From Flavobacteriaceae bacterium NBU2977 (lineage in GTDB: Bacteria > Bacteroidota > Bacteroidia > Flavobacteriales > Flavobacteriaceae): DNA of 64,000 nucleotides. The first letter of the stretch is position 1. Each line of letters begins with the position of its first letter. The notes under the pieces are model-generated. The model ran no database searches and was not told the origin of the DNA. It saw nothing but the letters and a program-made list of their open reading frames with translations. A program made the position numbers and the translations under genes. The DNA lies in assembly GCA_019931105.1 (NCBI GenBank), contig JAIOUW010000001.1, forward strand, positions 1 to 64,000. Direction: 5' to 3'. This document shows, in pieces, positions 63,186 to 64,000 of the stretch.

Positions 63186-64000
63186 ATGAAAACAACAATC
63201 ATAACCCGTAAGAAACGTCTGATGATAACATTAATATCAGTGTTATTCATTGGTGCACTATACAATGCCAATGCTTTTTTTCAAGAAACGGCGAACCAAG
63301 ACTATGAACAATACAAAGGAGAGGTCTTGGATTCAGAAACCAATAAACCATTGGTCTTTGCGAGTCTGGCCCTTGAGGGTTCCAATATTAGTACTATCAC
63401 GAACACCGAGGGAGAATTCTCCTTGAAAGTACCTGAAAATATTGCACAGGGCAACGTGTCGATTACTTTTCTGGGTTATAAGAACAGATCGATACCGTTG
63501 GCACAATTTAAGAAAGAGGACAACAAGATTATGATGGAAGTATCTGTCGTACAGCTTTCCGAAATCAACTTGAGCATTCCTAAAGATGCACGTAATTTGG
63601 TGCAGGAGACTTTGGAGAAAAAAGGTGAAAATTATTTTGAAGACCCTACTGTGATGACCGCTTTTTATCGCGAGACCATCAAAAAAAGAAGAAAGAACGT
63701 TTCGCTTTCCGAAGCCGTGGTCAATATCTACAAAGCCCCGTATACTTCTGTGCGAAGAGATGCGGTACAAATGTACAAAGCAAGAAAAAGTACAGATTAC
63801 AGCAAACTTGATACGGTGGCCCTTAAACTTCAGGGCGGACCTTTCAACGCTCTTTTCGTCGACCTTATGAAGTACCCTGAATACATTTTTACAGACAGGT
63901 CGATCGACGATTATATCTTTAGCTTCGACCGTTCGATCCAGGTAAATGACCAGCTTATTTATGTAATAAACTTTAATCAACGCGACGATATTGCAGACCC
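63186..64000 (+). CDS. Carboxypeptidase-like-domain protein (partial)
   Basis: The first 271 residues of a longer exported protein; the frame is open to the window edge. The signal peptide (about 1-32) is followed by a CarboxypepD_reg-like domain (about 43-115, YKGEVLDSETNKPLVFASLA, ISTITNTEGEFSL). Then comes a region (about 130-271, QETLEKKGENYFEDPTVMTA) seen in a large family of Bacteroidota surface or TonB-related proteins of unknown function. Confidence 0.85.
   Translation, partial: MKTTIITRKKRLMITLISVLFIGALYNANAFFQETANQDYEQYKGEVLDSETNKPLVFASLALEGSNISTITNTEGEFSLKVPENIAQGNVSITFLGYKNRSIPLAQFKKEDNKIMMEVSVVQLSEINLSIPKDARNLVQETLEKKGENYFEDPTVMTAFYRETIKKRRKNVSLSEAVVNIYKAPYTSVRRDAVQMYKARKSTDYSKLDTVALKLQGGPFNALFVDLMKYPEYIFTDRSIDDYIFSFDRSIQVNDQLIYVINFNQRDDIAD

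Overview
The window looks like a chromosome segment of a marine Flavobacteriaceae (Bacteroidota; the gene set is Maribacter/Zobellia/Arenibacter-like, which is an inference). Reasons: two SusC/SusD pairs, FecR/ECF-sigma control, AraC regulators with membrane domains, transketolase split into two genes, a Tgt without the usual zinc cysteines, Bacteroidota-type promoters (-7 TAnnTTTG with -33 TTG), and start codons without Shine-Dalgarno sequences.

Layout. 1-17.2 kb is ordinary core genome: thrS-infC-rpmI-rplT (infC starts at a rare ATA codon), a small EF-hand protein, YjbQ, a Cof-type HAD phosphatase, a secreted GATase1-like protein, dnaB, accA, an LptF/G permease with tgt, the two transketolase subunits, an outer-membrane beta-barrel, an FKBP lipoprotein with calcium-type repeats, an S4 RNA-binding protein, a phosphoribosyltransferase and shikimate kinase. 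17.29-25.93 kb is an island in the 3' end of tRNA-Lys(UUU). The last 21 bases of the tRNA region recur at 25910-25930 (19/21) and GTGCGCA-rich repeats lie just inside both ends. No integrase is left. The island carries serine hydrolase, esterase, AraC and amidohydrolase genes, a half-deleted serine hydrolase duplicate fused to a transposase remnant, and a Fic gene broken by three N-terminal lesions.

26.3-37.0 kb is a SusCD locus for glycerol-phosphate-type compounds: ECF sigma and FecR anti-sigma, an STN-bearing SusC, SusD, a glycerophosphodiester phosphodiesterase split by one in-frame stop, a metallo-beta-lactamase-fold lipoprotein, and a GlpT-like transporter split by a one-base change in a C8 tract. 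An IS3-type remnant (37.0-37.6 kb) separates it from the next locus.

37.7-50.1 kb is a second SusCD locus: SusC lacking STN, SusD, a LacI regulator, two DUF1080 proteins, a PmoA-like (DUF6807) protein, a Tat-exported Gfo/Idh/MocA oxidoreductase and glucuronate isomerase UxaC. It has no classical glycoside hydrolase. The set fits oxidative (3-keto) glycoside cleavage feeding uronate catabolism. A 14-bp palindrome (CGTTAACGTTAACG) between uxaC and the DUF1080 operon recurs with one mismatch upstream of susC and is the likely LacI operator.

50.1-64.0 kb returns to housekeeping genes: tRNA-Leu(GAG), a TlpA-like protein without catalytic cysteines, aconitase, a MoxR ATPase, two periplasmic folding factors, SRPBCC proteins, a class-A-like serine hydrolase, a YdeI-family protein ending in a complete CDGSH iron-sulfur motif, RluF, another AraC regulator, an M23 peptidase and the start of a carboxypeptidase-regulatory-like protein cut by the window edge.
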